64,000 nt of DNA from Pseudomonadota bacterium (GTDB lineage: Bacteria; Desulfobacterota; Desulfovibrionia; Desulfovibrionales; Desulfomicrobiaceae). The position numbers were made by a program, and so were the translations under genes. The notes below the pieces were generated by a model that was not told the origin of the DNA, ran no database searches, and saw only the letters and a program-made list of their open reading frames with translations. Below, piece by piece: positions 1-8,091 of the stretch. Position 1 is the stretch's first letter; each line of letters opens with the position of its first letter. The DNA is taken from assembly GCA_018902545.1 (NCBI GenBank), contig JAHIQM010000002.1, positions 124,001 to 188,000 on the forward strand, in the 5' to 3' direction.

Positions 1-1085
1 CCAGACTCTCGGGCAAGCCCTCCCTGGAGGGCCATCTCTTGTGGCAGCTCTGCCTGTCCAATATCACCGAGGAAGAGGAGATGATCGGCGAGGCCATCAT
101 CGGCAACCTCGATTCCCAGGGCTATCTGATGACCTCCGCCGAGGAGATCGCCTCCGAGACACTCTCTCCGCTGGCCCTGGTCGAGTCCGTCTTGAGCCGC
201 CTACAGCGCTTCGACCCCGTGGGCGTGGCCGCGCGTTCGCCCCGGGAGTGCCTGCTCATCCAACTCGAAATGCTCGGCCAGGATGACCCCATTCTCGTCT
301 CCCTGGTGGGCGAGCACCTCGAAGACATTGAAAAGCGCCGCTACAAGCCGCTGTTGCGCAAGTTCAAGATTCAGATGGAAGACCTCAAGGCCTATCTGGA
401 CATCATGCAGTCCCTGGACCCCATGCCGGGGGCCAGCTACGGTAGCGAGAGCACCATCTATGTCAGCCCGGATGTTTTCGTGTACCAATACGAGGGGGAT
501 TTTGTCATCGTCATGAACGACGACGGGCTGCCCAAGCTGCAGCTAAGCCCCTATTACATGGAAGACATGCATCTGGCCGTCAAAGGCCCGGACCGGGAAT
601 ACCTGCACGACAAAATGCGCTCGGCCATGTGGCTGATGAAGAGCTTGCACCAAAGGCAAAGAACATTGTATAAAGTGGTTGAAAGCATTGTCAGGTTTCA
701 GCGCGGCTTTTTCGAGCACGGGGTGACCAAGCTCAAACCGCTGATCCTCAAGGATGTGGCCGACGACATCGAGATGCACGAATCAACGGTCAGCCGGATC
801 ACCACGAGCAAGTACGTGGCCACCCCGCACGGGATCGTGGAGCTCAAATTTTTCTTCAATTCCGCGCTGGAAATGGATGACGGAACCCAGGTCGGCTCCG
901 AGTCGGTCAAGGCCATCATCAAGAAAATGGTCAGCGAGGAAGACGACAAGCACCCCTACAGCGATGAAAAAATCGCTGCGGTGCTCAAAGAGACTCTGGA
1001 TGTGAACATCGCCCGGCGGACAGTGGCCAAATACCGCGCGGTGCTGGGCATTGAATCATCATCCAAGCGCAAACAGGTATTCTAA
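1..1085 (+). CDS. rpoN: RNA polymerase sigma-54 factor RpoN, C-terminal part
   Basis: Sigma-54 directs core RNA polymerase to -24/-12 promoters and needs AAA+ activators. The open frame runs in from the window edge (first full codon at base 3), so the N-terminal activator-interacting region is missing and about 360 residues remain. Visible are the core-binding part (HLLWQL, then DPVGVAARSPRECLLIQ), the helix-turn-helix region around DDIEMHESTVSRITTSKY and the RpoN box ARRTVAKYR close to the C terminus, which contacts the -24 element. It is followed 68 bases later by hpf and then ptsN and rapZ, the usual rpoN neighbourhood in proteobacteria. Two sigma-54-like promoters lie elsewhere in this window. 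The internal TTG at 39 is not the start. Family assignment is secure. Confidence 0.97.
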   Translation, partial: RLSGKPSLEGHLLWQLCLSNITEEEEMIGEAIIGNLDSQGYLMTSAEEIASETLSPLALVESVLSRLQRFDPVGVAARSPRECLLIQLEMLGQDDPILVSLVGEHLEDIEKRRYKPLLRKFKIQMEDLKAYLDIMQSLDPMPGASYGSESTIYVSPDVFVYQYEGDFVIVMNDDGLPKLQLSPYYMEDMHLAVKGPDREYLHDKMRSAMWLMKSLHQRQRTLYKVVESIVRFQRGFFEHGVTKLKPLILKDVADDIEMHESTVSRITTSKYVATPHGIVELKFFFNSALEMDDGTQVGSESVKAIIKKMVSEEDDKHPYSDEKIAAVLKETLDVNIARRTVAKYRAVLGIESSSKRKQVF

Positions 1086-1153
1086 AAATCCTGCCCAGCT
1101 CCGCCCTTTTTCGGGCAGATCAGGGCTGACCCTCAACAATCGAGGAGGCTTCC

Positions 1154-1696
1154 ATGAGGATTACCTTCAATTTCAAAAACTTCGATCCTTCAGACCATCT
1201 GCGCAAATACGCCCGGGACCGCTTCGGCAAGCTTGCCAAATTCATGACCGGCACCCCTGACGCCGACCTGCAGGTCAATCTCGAAGTAGAGAAATTCAGG
1301 CATATCGCCGATATAGTACTGACGGGAAAGAACGTACATATCTCCGCCCGCGAGGGCAGCGAAGACATGTACTCCACCGTCGATCTGGTCTGGGACAAGC
1401 TTGAGGCCCAGATGCGCAAGGTCCGCGACAAGGACAAGAGTCACCGCAAGGGCGGTGCCGACAGCCAGCGCATGGACGCAGGGAATTATGAGGAGGACGC
1501 TGGCGTCCCGCGCAAACCCCTCATCCAGAAGACCGACGACTTCTCGCCCAAGCCCATGATCGTGGACGAGGCCGCCCTGCAGCTCGAAAGCACGGACAAC
1601 GAGTTCCTGGTTTTTCTCAACGCCGAAACCGAAAGGGTCAACGTGATCTTCCGCCGCAAAACCGGTGACTTCGGCCTGATCGACCCTGGGGTATAG
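1154..1696 (+). CDS. hpf: Ribosome hibernation promoting factor, long form
   Basis: A 180-residue protein of the S30AE/RaiA family that binds the decoding region of the 30S subunit in stationary phase; the long form drives 100S ribosome dimers. Residues about 1-95 form the N-terminal S30AE domain (starts MRITFNFKNFDPSDHLRKYA). After a polar linker the C-terminal dimerisation domain (about 125-180) ends TGDFGLIDPGV, typical of long HPF. A strong GAGGAGG Shine-Dalgarno lies just before the ATG. The gene follows rpoN and is 3 nt ahead of the ptsN-like gene, as in many rpoN operons. Confidence 0.95.
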   Translation: MRITFNFKNFDPSDHLRKYARDRFGKLAKFMTGTPDADLQVNLEVEKFRHIADIVLTGKNVHISAREGSEDMYSTVDLVWDKLEAQMRKVRDKDKSHRKGGADSQRMDAGNYEEDAGVPRKPLIQKTDDFSPKPMIVDEAALQLESTDNEFLVFLNAETERVNVIFRRKTGDFGLIDPGV

Positions 1697-1699
1697 GGA

Positions 1700-2149
1700 A
1701 TGAAGCTTGCTGAATACCTGGACAAGGATTTGATCATCTCCGACCTCTCGGCCAGGACCAAACTCGAGGTCCTGGCCGAACTCGTTTCGCCGCTGTCAGC
1801 CAAATTCCCGGACCTCGACCCCAAACGCGTGGCCCAGGTCCTCATGGACCGTGAAATGCTCGGGACCACGGGCATCGGGGACGGCATCGCCATACCCCAT
1901 GGCAAGCTCGACAGCATCGATCAGGTCCTGGTCATCGTCGGCCGCAGCCGCGAAGGGGTGGATTTCGCCAGTCTCGACCACAAGCCGGCCAGCATCTTCT
2001 TTACGGTGCTGGCCCCTTCAAGCGTGGTCGGGCTGCACTTAAAACTCCTGGCCACGGTCTCCCGCCTGCTCAAAGACAGCTCCTTCAGGCAGGCCTTCGC
2101 CAACTCCCCCGACCAGGAAGGTCTGTGGCAGCTGCTGCAGACCGTCTAG
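1700..2149 (+). CDS. ptsN: PtsN-like PTS EIIA domain protein (nitrogen-PTS type)
   Basis: A 149-residue EIIA of the fructose/nitrogen-regulatory family. It accepts phosphate from an HPr-type protein on a histidine and acts as a regulator rather than a sugar transporter. The phosphorylation motif GIAIPHGKL puts the active His at about residue 67, and the length matches PtsN. It sits between hpf and rapZ, the common ptsN position. Translation is probably coupled: the start is 3 nt after the hpf stop. No membrane segments are seen, so it should be cytosolic. Confidence 0.9.
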   Translation: MKLAEYLDKDLIISDLSARTKLEVLAELVSPLSAKFPDLDPKRVAQVLMDREMLGTTGIGDGIAIPHGKLDSIDQVLVIVGRSREGVDFASLDHKPASIFFTVLAPSSVVGLHLKLLATVSRLLKDSSFRQAFANSPDQEGLWQLLQTV

Positions 2150-2172
2150 ACCGGATACGCCGGAGAATCCCC

Positions 2173-3060
2173 ATGCAGCCTCTCAGCGAACAGAAAAACG
2201 TGGTCATTGTGTCCGGCATGTCCGGATCTGGCAAAAGCACGGCGCTCAAAGTCTTCGAGGACATGGGCTTTTTCTGCGTAGACGGGCTTCCGGCGCGCAT
2301 GGCTCCGGCCCTCATCGAACTGTTTTTCAATTCCTCCGCCAAGGACTACCCCGGCCTGGCCATGGGCATGGATCTGCGCCAGCCCGATTTCGTGGGCCAG
2401 TGGAAGGAAGTGCTCCTTGATATCCAGAAGTTTTCCGTGCGGCCGACAATCCTCTTCACGGACTCTTCAAACCAGATTCTGCTACGCAGGTACGCCACCA
2501 CCCGCCGCCCGCATCCGTTGGCCTCAGGCAACCTGGGCCTTGAGGGGGCGCTGGAGCGTGAACGCGAGATCCTCGAACCCATCCGCACCCAGGCGGATCT
2601 GGTCATCGACACGTCGCATTATTCGGTGCACGATCTACGCCGGGTCATCCAGGACAAGTGGGAGAGCCTGTCTTCCCGCAGCCAGGGCATGCGCGTGCAT
2701 CTGATCTCCTTTGGCTTCAAGTACGGGGCTCCGGCCGAGGCAGACATGGTCACGGACCTGCGCTTTCTGCCCAATCCCTATTTCGACGAGTCACTGCGAC
2801 CCATGTCGGGAAAGGACGATGCCATCGCCCGCTTTGTACTGGACAGCAATCCGGGCCGCGAATACCTGCGCAGGCTCTTGGAATTTCTTGACTTCACCCT
2901 GCCGCTGTACGCGGCGGAAGGACGCTACCGCCTGACCATGGCCTTCGGGTGCACGGGCGGCAGACACCGTTCCGTGGCCGTGACCGAGGCCGTTCTGGCC
3001 CATTTGCGCGCCCGGGACTACAACGTTTCTGTTGAACACCGGCATTTCAGTCTTGGATAA
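2173..3060 (+). CDS. rapZ: RNase adapter protein RapZ (YvcJ family P-loop NTPase)
   Basis: A 295-residue nucleotide-binding protein. In E. coli RapZ guides RNase E to the GlmZ sRNA and so controls glucosamine-6-phosphate synthase; in other phyla the exact role is less clear. The Walker A motif GMSGSGKS is at residues 15-22 and the conserved C-terminal motif GCTGGRHRSV is present. An upstream in-frame ATG at 2125 overlaps ptsN and would add 16 unrelated residues. The ATG at 2173, with GGAGA six bases before it, gives the family N terminus and is preferred. It lies in the rpoN-ptsN operon. Confidence 0.93.
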   Translation: MQPLSEQKNVVIVSGMSGSGKSTALKVFEDMGFFCVDGLPARMAPALIELFFNSSAKDYPGLAMGMDLRQPDFVGQWKEVLLDIQKFSVRPTILFTDSSNQILLRRYATTRRPHPLASGNLGLEGALEREREILEPIRTQADLVIDTSHYSVHDLRRVIQDKWESLSSRSQGMRVHLISFGFKYGAPAEADMVTDLRFLPNPYFDESLRPMSGKDDAIARFVLDSNPGREYLRRLLEFLDFTLPLYAAEGRYRLTMAFGCTGGRHRSVAVTEAVLAHLRARDYNVSVEHRHFSLG

Positions 3061-3072
3061 TCTGGAGGAGAA

Positions 3073-3483
3073 ATGGTTGGAGTGATCGTGGTGACCCATG
3101 GCCAGTTCGGCAAATATCTGCTCGAAGCGGCGCAGACGATTCTGGGCCCGCAGGAACAGTGCGCCCATATCGCCGTCGAGGGCTCCGTAGAGATGAGCGC
3201 TCTGCTCGCGGAACTCAAATACACCGTGAAACAGATGGAAACGGGCGACGGCGTGATCATCCTGACCGACATGTTCGGCGGCACCCCGTCCAACATCAGC
3301 CTTTCGCTCCTGCAACCTGGCAAGGTCGATGTGCTGACCGGTGCCAACCTGCCCATGTTGCTCAGGATTCTGGGCATGCGCAGCCAGGAACTGTCCCAAC
3401 TGGCTCAGGAAGCCAAAAACGCGGCCATTCAGGGCATCGTCGTCGCCGGCGAAGTGCTCAGCCGAAAAATCACCGAGACATAA
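3073..3483 (+). CDS. PTS system mannose-family EIIA component
   Basis: A 136-residue EIIA of the mannose/sorbose family, which relays phosphate from HPr to EIIB. The N terminus VIVVTHGQFG carries the phosphorylated His at residue 9, and DMFGGTPSN is the second family signature. A GGAGGA ribosome site precedes the ATG. EIIB begins 2 nt after the stop and a disrupted EIIC follows, but no EIID is present. This fits a regulatory PTS branch rather than a full sugar permease. The link to RpoN/RapZ is from gene order only. Confidence 0.92.
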   Translation: MVGVIVVTHGQFGKYLLEAAQTILGPQEQCAHIAVEGSVEMSALLAELKYTVKQMETGDGVIILTDMFGGTPSNISLSLLQPGKVDVLTGANLPMLLRILGMRSQELSQLAQEAKNAAIQGIVVAGEVLSRKITET

Positions 3484-3485
3484 GC

Positions 3486-3950
3486 GTGCACTGGTTCCGT
3501 ATCGACAACCGCCTCGTCCATGGCCAGATCATCGAGGCCTGGCTGCCGCACATCAGGGCCAAGACCCTGCTGGTCGCCAACGACGACCTGGCTACGGACG
3601 AACTGCGACAGGAGATCATGAGCCTGGCCGTGCCGAGCGACATCTCCTTTTTGTGCTGCACGGTGTCTCAGGCGGCGGCGATGCTGCAGAGCATACGCAA
3701 GGAAGACCCGGGCCAGCATGTGCTGATCCTTTTTTCCGACTGCGTCGACGCCAGGGCCGCGCACATGGCAGGACTTTCCTTTTCCTTGGTCAACATCGGC
3801 AATCTGCATTACGGACCGGGCAAGGAGCAGGTGTGCGAGCACATCGCCCTTGGCGCTGAAGACCGCTCCTGCCTCAAATACTTCCGCGAGCAGGGCGTGG
3901 AGGTCGATTACCGCTGCGTGCCCTCGGCAACGGCCAAGGTCAACCTGTGA
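3486..3950 (+). CDS. PTS system mannose/sorbose-family EIIB component
   Basis: A 154-residue EIIB of the mannose/sorbose family. The start is the GTG at 3486, two bases after the EIIA stop; this gives the family N terminus MHWFRIDNRLVHGQI, with the phosphorylated His at residue 12. The same frame stays open upstream to 3159, but that part only shadows EIIA. EIIB normally passes phosphate to a sugar bound in EIIC/EIID. Because EIIC is out of frame and EIID is absent, this protein may end the relay or serve a regulatory role. Confidence 0.9.
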   Translation: MHWFRIDNRLVHGQIIEAWLPHIRAKTLLVANDDLATDELRQEIMSLAVPSDISFLCCTVSQAAAMLQSIRKEDPGQHVLILFSDCVDARAAHMAGLSFSLVNIGNLHYGPGKEQVCEHIALGAEDRSCLKYFREQGVEVDYRCVPSATAKVNL

Positions 3951-3972
3951 AAACTTCTGAACCGATAGCGAC

Positions 3973-4652
3973 ATGCTGAGCGCTCACGACATCATCCTGC
4001 TGGCCGGAGGAAGTTTTTTTTTGCCCTCCTGTCCCTGACCCGCGTCGCCGTAGACCTGGGTTTTGTCCATCGCCCCATCTTTGCCGCCCTGCTCTGGGCG
4101 GGCCTGACCTTCAGCCTTCAGCCGGCCATGAGCGCCGGGATCTTCTTCGAACTGCTCTGGCTTGATCTGTTCCCGGCCGGCACCTACATCCCGCCGCACG
4201 CCCTTCTTTCCCTGACCGCCACCCTCACGCTCCTGTCCTGCCTGCCGGATGCCGACATGCGCGTCACGGCGCTTGTTGTCGTCGCCACCCTGCCCCTGGC
4301 CTATCTGGGAGCGTGGGTCGAGCAACTGCACCGCAAGCGTCAGAATGCTGGCTACAACCAGTTGCTGACCTGGAACCGCAGCGGCGGCATGAACGTCTTT
4401 GCGCCCGACCGGCTCACAGCCAGGGCCCTGGGCGAAATTTTCGCTATCAATTTCGCAGTCCTTTTCCTCTGTCTGATCCCTCTTCTCGCAGGCGTGCGTA
4501 TGTTGCAGCCGCTGCTTGCCGGAGGCATGCAGCCGACCTGGCCCATGCTCTGGATCGGTGCCTGCGCCGGGGCCATCCTTGCCCTGCGCGTACCCAGGGC
4601 CTACGCTCTGGCCGGGGCCGCGTTGGTACTTGGGACCCTCATCACCCTGTGA
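3973..4652 (+). CDS. PTS mannose/sorbose-family EIIC, frame interrupted at a T9 run
   Basis: Membrane component of a mannose-family PTS. The ATG at 3973 opens a frame (MLSAHDIILLAGGSFF) that hits TGA at 4036. A one-base backward shift inside the nine-T run at 4014-4022 joins it to the frame that continues FALLSLTRVAVDLG to the stop at 4652, giving about 226 residues of hydrophobic helices (DMRVTALVVVATLPLAYLGA and others). The second frame has no ATG, GTG or TTG before 4128, so without a shift only an N-truncated 174-residue product could be made. Possible causes are a mutation, a homopolymer read error, or real slippage (-1 ribosomal or transcriptional) at T TTT TTT. The family call is good; its state is uncertain. 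Confidence 0.75.
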
Positions 4653-4742
4653 TCTTCAATGTTCTCTCTTGGCAGCCGCGAATAATTGTGATATTTGGCA
4701 CAAAGTCTTAGTTCGCCAATAAACCCTTGTAGGAGGAATACT

Positions 4743-5663
4743 ATGTCCGTTTATGTTTTTGGTCACAAGAATCCCGATTCCGATACCGTTTGCAGCGCCA
4801 TTGCGCTGGCCGATCTGAAGAGCAAGCTCGGCGTAGCCTGCACCGCCACCGCGCAGGGCGAGCTGCCCCCCGAGACCAAGTTCATCCTTGAGAAGTTCGG
4901 TGTTGCCGCTCCCGCCGTGAAGACCGATTTCGCCGGTGAAAAAGTTTTCCTGGTCGATACCTCCGACCTGGCTCAGCTGCCCGAGGACATCAAGCAGGCT
5001 GAAGTGCTCGGCATCGTCGACCACCACAAGCTGGGCGACCTGACCACCTCCACCCCCCTGGAATGCTGGATCTGGCCCGTTGGCTGTACCTCTACGGTCA
5101 TCACCGCCATGTACAAGTTCCATGGCATTGAAATTCCCAAGAACATCGCCGGCATCATGCTGTGCGCCATCCTGAGCGACACCGTCATCTTCAAGTCCCC
5201 GACCTGCACCCCGGCCGACAAGGAAGCCGCTGCCGAACTGGGCAAGATCGTCGGCATCGCCGACCTGGCCGCTCTGGGCATGGAAATGTTCAAGGTCAAG
5301 TCCGCCGTTGAAGGCACCCCGGCCCGCGAGCTGGTTCTGCGCGACTACAAGGACTTCAACATGAACGGCACCAAGGTTGGCATCGGCCAGCTGGAAGTTG
5401 TCGATCTGTCCATCCTCGACGCCGTCAAGGGCGACCTGGCCGCCGACATCGTCGCGCTGAAGGCCGAGAAGGGCAATCACTCCGTGTTCCTGCTGCTGAC
5501 CGACATCATGAAGGAAGGCTCCGAGATCCTCATCGCCTCCGACGACGCCTCCGTTGTCGAGAAGGCCTTCGGCGTCAAGCCCGTAGACGGAAAGGCATGG
5601 CTGCCCAAGGTCATGTCCCGCAAAAAGGACGTTGTGCCCAAGTTCGAAAAGGCTTTCGCCTAA
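4743..5663 (+). CDS. ppaC: Manganese-dependent (family II) inorganic pyrophosphatase
   Basis: A 306-residue cytosolic DHH-family phosphatase that hydrolyses PPi to 2 Pi and so pulls biosynthetic reactions and sulfate activation forward. The metal ligands are visible: GHKNPDSDTVCSA near the N terminus, VDTSD, and the DHH motif VDHHK. The C-terminal DHHA2 domain ends with SRKKDVVPKFEKAF. The length equals the simple form without CBS/DRTGG inserts. The start is the ATG at 4743 behind AGGAGGA; the frame is open to 4695 but that would add unrelated residues. It has its own strong terminator. Family II PPases are usual in Desulfovibrionales. Confidence 0.96.
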   Translation: MSVYVFGHKNPDSDTVCSAIALADLKSKLGVACTATAQGELPPETKFILEKFGVAAPAVKTDFAGEKVFLVDTSDLAQLPEDIKQAEVLGIVDHHKLGDLTTSTPLECWIWPVGCTSTVITAMYKFHGIEIPKNIAGIMLCAILSDTVIFKSPTCTPADKEAAAELGKIVGIADLAALGMEMFKVKSAVEGTPARELVLRDYKDFNMNGTKVGIGQLEVVDLSILDAVKGDLAADIVALKAEKGNHSVFLLLTDIMKEGSEILIASDDASVVEKAFGVKPVDGKAWLPKVMSRKKDVVPKFEKAFA

Positions 5664-5685
5664 GTCTTGGCTCTTTGAATGTAAG

Positions 5686-5720
5686 AAGCCCGTCCAGGTT
5701 CGCCTGGGCGGGCTTTTTAT
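5686..5720 (+). terminator. Rho-independent terminator of ppaC
   Basis: A 13-bp GC-rich stem (AAGCCCGTCCAGG against CCTGGGCGGGCTT, one G-T pair) with a TTCG tetraloop, directly followed by a T-rich tail, 23 bases after the ppaC stop. Confidence 0.9.
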
Positions 5721-5766
5721 ATTCTCCGGAAATCTTCTCACCATAAAATATTGTGAAAATCACTGC

Positions 5767-5946
5767 GGGGTGGGGCGGTTGTCCCGGACAGGGGCCGCCG
5801 ACTGTCTGACTGAGTGTGGCATCGTTTGTTGAATCATCGCGTGCCGCCTGAAAAACCGGAGTATGGTCGGCAGGGGCGATGATTCAACTCTACGAGGCCT
5901 GCGAAGGAGTTTCGGCGGCCCCTGTCCGGGACAACCGCCACGCCCC
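5767..5946. repeat. Long hairpin element, copy 1 (inverted orientation)
   Basis: A 180-bp hyphenated inverted repeat in the gap between ppaC and the next gene. The outer arms are 28-bp perfect complements (5774-5801 and 5912-5939); the inner arms GTTGAATCATCGC (5828-5840) and GCGATGATTCAAC (5876-5888) also match perfectly. Between them lie two unpaired conserved strands. Read on the minus strand these are AACTCCTTCGC-N-GGCCTCGTA on one side and AACAAACGATGC followed by CTCAGTCAGACAG on the other. The same internal motifs occur at 8281-8460 and 45870-46042 with different outer stems. The function is unknown; it could be a mobile hairpin element or a structured RNA. Confidence 0.85.
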
Positions 5947-6062
5947 GCTTCCGCACCACCCATTGACGTCCCGCTTCCGCACCACGCTTCCGCAGCACGC
6001 CTTGGCCCCCCGCTTCCGCACCACGCCTTGGCGCCACGCTTCCGCAACCCCTCCAAAACCGC
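5946..6062. repeat. 26-bp minisatellite with 13-bp half-phase
   Basis: The core CGCTTCCGCACCAC (one A/G variant, last copy diverging) recurs at 5946, 5972, 5985, 6011 and 6037, spacings of 26, 13, 26 and 26 bases. It abuts hairpin copy 1 and ends just before the 3' end of the unknown gene at 6079. Together with the hairpin it accounts for the 415-bp gap 5664-6078. Confidence 0.75.
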
Positions 6063-6078
6063 TTCCGTTCCAGGCCTG

Positions 6079-6546
6079 CTACTGCAGCTTCGCGCCACCC
6101 ACGTCCGCCCGCAAGGCATCGACCTTGCCGCGCAGATACGCCGCGACCAGATCTCCCATGTCATCGCTTCCCGAATGTTCGCGCGCGTACCGGCGCAGAT
6201 CTTCCTCGGTCTGCTGTTCCATGCGCTCGGACTCCATGAACATGAGGAAAACCAGGCCAAGGGCGGCGTTGTTCTCGACGCTGCCGTCGCACAGGTGCTG
6301 CAATTGTTCGTCCGGCACTGTCTCGAAGAGCTTCTCGGAGAATTCGTCGATCCATTTGGAATACAGGTCAGGCATGAGGTCGGGAATGAGTTCAGCGAGC
6401 CGCTTGGCCGCGTCCTCGGGGACGTTGGGCATGGTGACCAGGAAATACTCGGTCAGGGCCTCCTGGCGGCGCTCACTGCTGCCAGAGAATTTATCCAGAA
6501 TGACAAGAAAGATATGGGCCCGCATCTGGGCCTGAGACAAAGACAT
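6079..6546 (-). CDS. Unknown soluble acidic protein, 155 aa
   Basis: I do not recognise a domain. The protein starts MSLSQAQMRAHIFLVILDKF, is largely helical in appearance and rich in Glu/Asp, Leu and Met, with no signal peptide or membrane helix. The stretch NNAALGLVFLMFMESERMEQ is its most hydrophobic part. AGGAGA lies six bases before the ATG at 6546, a convincing ribosome site. The codon pattern is normal for the surroundings. It is the last gene of the minus-strand hypE-exonuclease group (8 nt after the exonuclease gene). The minisatellite begins just beyond its stop codon. Confidence 0.75.
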   Translation of the reverse strand: MSLSQAQMRAHIFLVILDKFSGSSERRQEALTEYFLVTMPNVPEDAAKRLAELIPDLMPDLYSKWIDEFSEKLFETVPDEQLQHLCDGSVENNAALGLVFLMFMESERMEQQTEEDLRRYAREHSGSDDMGDLVAAYLRGKVDALRADVGGAKLQ

Positions 6547-6554
6547 ACGTTCTC

Positions 6555-7088
6555 CTATATTCCGAAAGGGGCCAGGCAGCGGGGGTTCTCCGCCACGGCG
6601 GCCATGACGATACGGGCGCAGGCCTCGGCATCGGACCCGGCATGGTGATGATTGAGGTCAAGGCCCAGATGTCGACACACATCCGGCAGTTTGGTCGGGC
6701 GCAGGCTCCACAGGTTGCGGGCCAGGTCCACGGTGCAGACAAAAGGCAGACTCGGCGCGGGCAGCCCGGCCATGGTGCAGCATGCGCCAAGCACCGAGCG
6801 GTCGAAGCTGGCGTTGTGCGCGGCCAGAAAATCAACTCCTTCCAGGAAGCCCGCGTTCTCAATCCAAAACTCCCGGAAAGGGGGCGCGTCCTTGACGTCG
6901 GACCAACGGATACCGTGCACGTTCACGCAGAACGGGGAAAAGCGCGAGCGCGGCGGGCGGATCAGGCCGTAGAGCCTGTCTACTATCTCACCACTGCGAA
7001 CCTTGGTCAGGCCCACGGCGCAGGCGCTGTCGCGGCGCGAATCCGCGGTTTCGAAATCGATGGCCACATAGGCCCGAGAGCAGTTCAT
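6555..7088 (-). CDS. DnaQ-like 3'-5' exonuclease (DEDDh family)
   Basis: A 177-residue exonuclease of the RNase T/DNA polymerase III epsilon superfamily. The DEDDh residues are visible: Exo I YVAIDFETA (D11, E13), Exo II in AAHNASFDRSVL, and Exo III with the His-Asp pair in HHAGSDAEA. It is short and has no polymerase-binding tail, so it is more likely a stand-alone repair or RNA exonuclease than the replicative epsilon subunit. The start at 7088 gives MNCSRAYVAIDFETA; the longer frame overlaps the end of hypE and was rejected. It begins 1 nt after the hypE stop, so translation is probably coupled. Confidence 0.88.
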   Translation of the reverse strand: MNCSRAYVAIDFETADSRRDSACAVGLTKVRSGEIVDRLYGLIRPPRSRFSPFCVNVHGIRWSDVKDAPPFREFWIENAGFLEGVDFLAAHNASFDRSVLGACCTMAGLPAPSLPFVCTVDLARNLWSLRPTKLPDVCRHLGLDLNHHHAGSDAEACARIVMAAVAENPRCLAPFGI

Positions 7089-7089
7089 A

Positions 7090-8091
7090 TCAGCAGATGC
7101 GCGGCAACTGTTCGCCTTCAAGCATGTCCATGAGTCGGGTGCCGCCCAGAGGCGTTTCGAGCACGACTTTGCCGGGGTGTTCGCCCCGCACCTCACCGAT
7201 CTGCACCGCGTCCGCGCCGAGCGGGTCGGAGCGCATGATGGCCAGGGCCGCCTCGGCGTGCTCCTGGGGCAGGATGCAGATGAACTTGCCCTCGTTGGCC
7301 AGGTACAGGGGATCGAGCCCCAGGAAGGAGCAGCCGCCGGTGACTTCGGGACGGACCGGGATTTTCGACTCGAAAATCCGGCATTCCACGCCCGACTGGC
7401 CGGCGATTTCGTTCAAAGTCGTGGCCAGACCGCCCCGGGTGGGATCGCGCAGCACATGCACGGACGGGATGGCTTCAAGCAGCCGCACGATGAGATGGTT
7501 GAGGGACGCGCAGTCCGAAAGCACGGGGGCCTCGAAGGTCAGGCCTTCGCGCTTGGAGAGGATGGCCAGGCCATGATCGCCCATGAAGCCGCTGATCAGG
7601 ATGGCGTCACCGGGGGCGGCCCGGCGTCCGCTGGGCGCCTCGTCCACAAAAATTTCGCCTATCCCGGTGGTGTTGATGAAGATTTTGTCCACCGCGCCCT
7701 TGGGCACGACCTTGGTGTCGCCGGTGACCACCAGCACTCCGGCCTCGCGGGCGGCATTGCCCATGGACTGAACGATGCGCTCCAGGTCGGCCATGGGCAG
7801 GCCTTCTTCGAGGATGAACCCGCAGGTCAGGTACCGGGGGCGCGCGCCGAGCATGGCCACGTCATTGACCGTGCCGTGCACAGCCAGGGACCCGATGTCG
7901 CCGCCGGGAAAAAAGATGGGGTCCACGGTGAACGTGTCGGTGCTCACGGAAATGGGGCCCTTGATCTCAAGGAAAGCTGCGTCATCAAGACGGTCGAGGA
8001 TTTCGTTGCCCAGATATTTGAGAAAAAGCTCGCCGATGAGCCGATGCGAAGCCTTGCCGCCGCTGCCGTAATCAAGAAGAACCCTTTCCAC
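7090..8091 (-). CDS. hypE: Hydrogenase maturation protein HypE (carbamoyl dehydratase)
   Basis: A 333-residue PurM-like enzyme. It converts the carbamoyl group placed on its C-terminal Cys by HypF into thiocyanate, the source of the CN ligands of NiFe hydrogenase. Family signatures are LLDYGSGGKAS at the N terminus, TVNDVAMLGARP, RDPTRGG and the C-terminal PRIC with the acceptor Cys. The start is the GTG at 8091 behind AAGGGGGA. The frame stays open about 100 codons further only by reading hairpin copy 2, which is not coding. hypC and hypD lie upstream on the same strand but are separated by 1 kb of repeats, so hypE may need its own promoter. Confidence 0.95.
   Translation of the reverse strand: MERVLLDYGSGGKASHRLIGELFLKYLGNEILDRLDDAAFLEIKGPISVSTDTFTVDPIFFPGGDIGSLAVHGTVNDVAMLGARPRYLTCGFILEEGLPMADLERIVQSMGNAAREAGVLVVTGDTKVVPKGAVDKIFINTTGIGEIFVDEAPSGRRAAPGDAILISGFMGDHGLAILSKREGLTFEAPVLSDCASLNHLIVRLLEAIPSVHVLRDPTRGGLATTLNEIAGQSGVECRIFESKIPVRPEVTGGCSFLGLDPLYLANEGKFICILPQEHAEAALAIMRSDPLGADAVQIGEVRGEHPGKVVLETPLGGTRLMDMLEGEQLPRIC

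Noticed and set aside
4690-4712. Sigma-54-like TTGGCAC before ppaC
   Set aside because: The -24 half matches but the invariant GC at -12 is absent (CTTA instead).
5767-5946. Retron ncRNA as an explanation for the long hairpins
   Set aside because: No reverse transcriptase gene is near any of the three copies in this window, and no retron-specific sequence was recognised.
5760-6260. Open frames across hairpin copy 1 and the minisatellite on both strands
   Set aside because: They are low-complexity products of repeats without ribosome sites and overlap the better-supported 6079-6546 gene.
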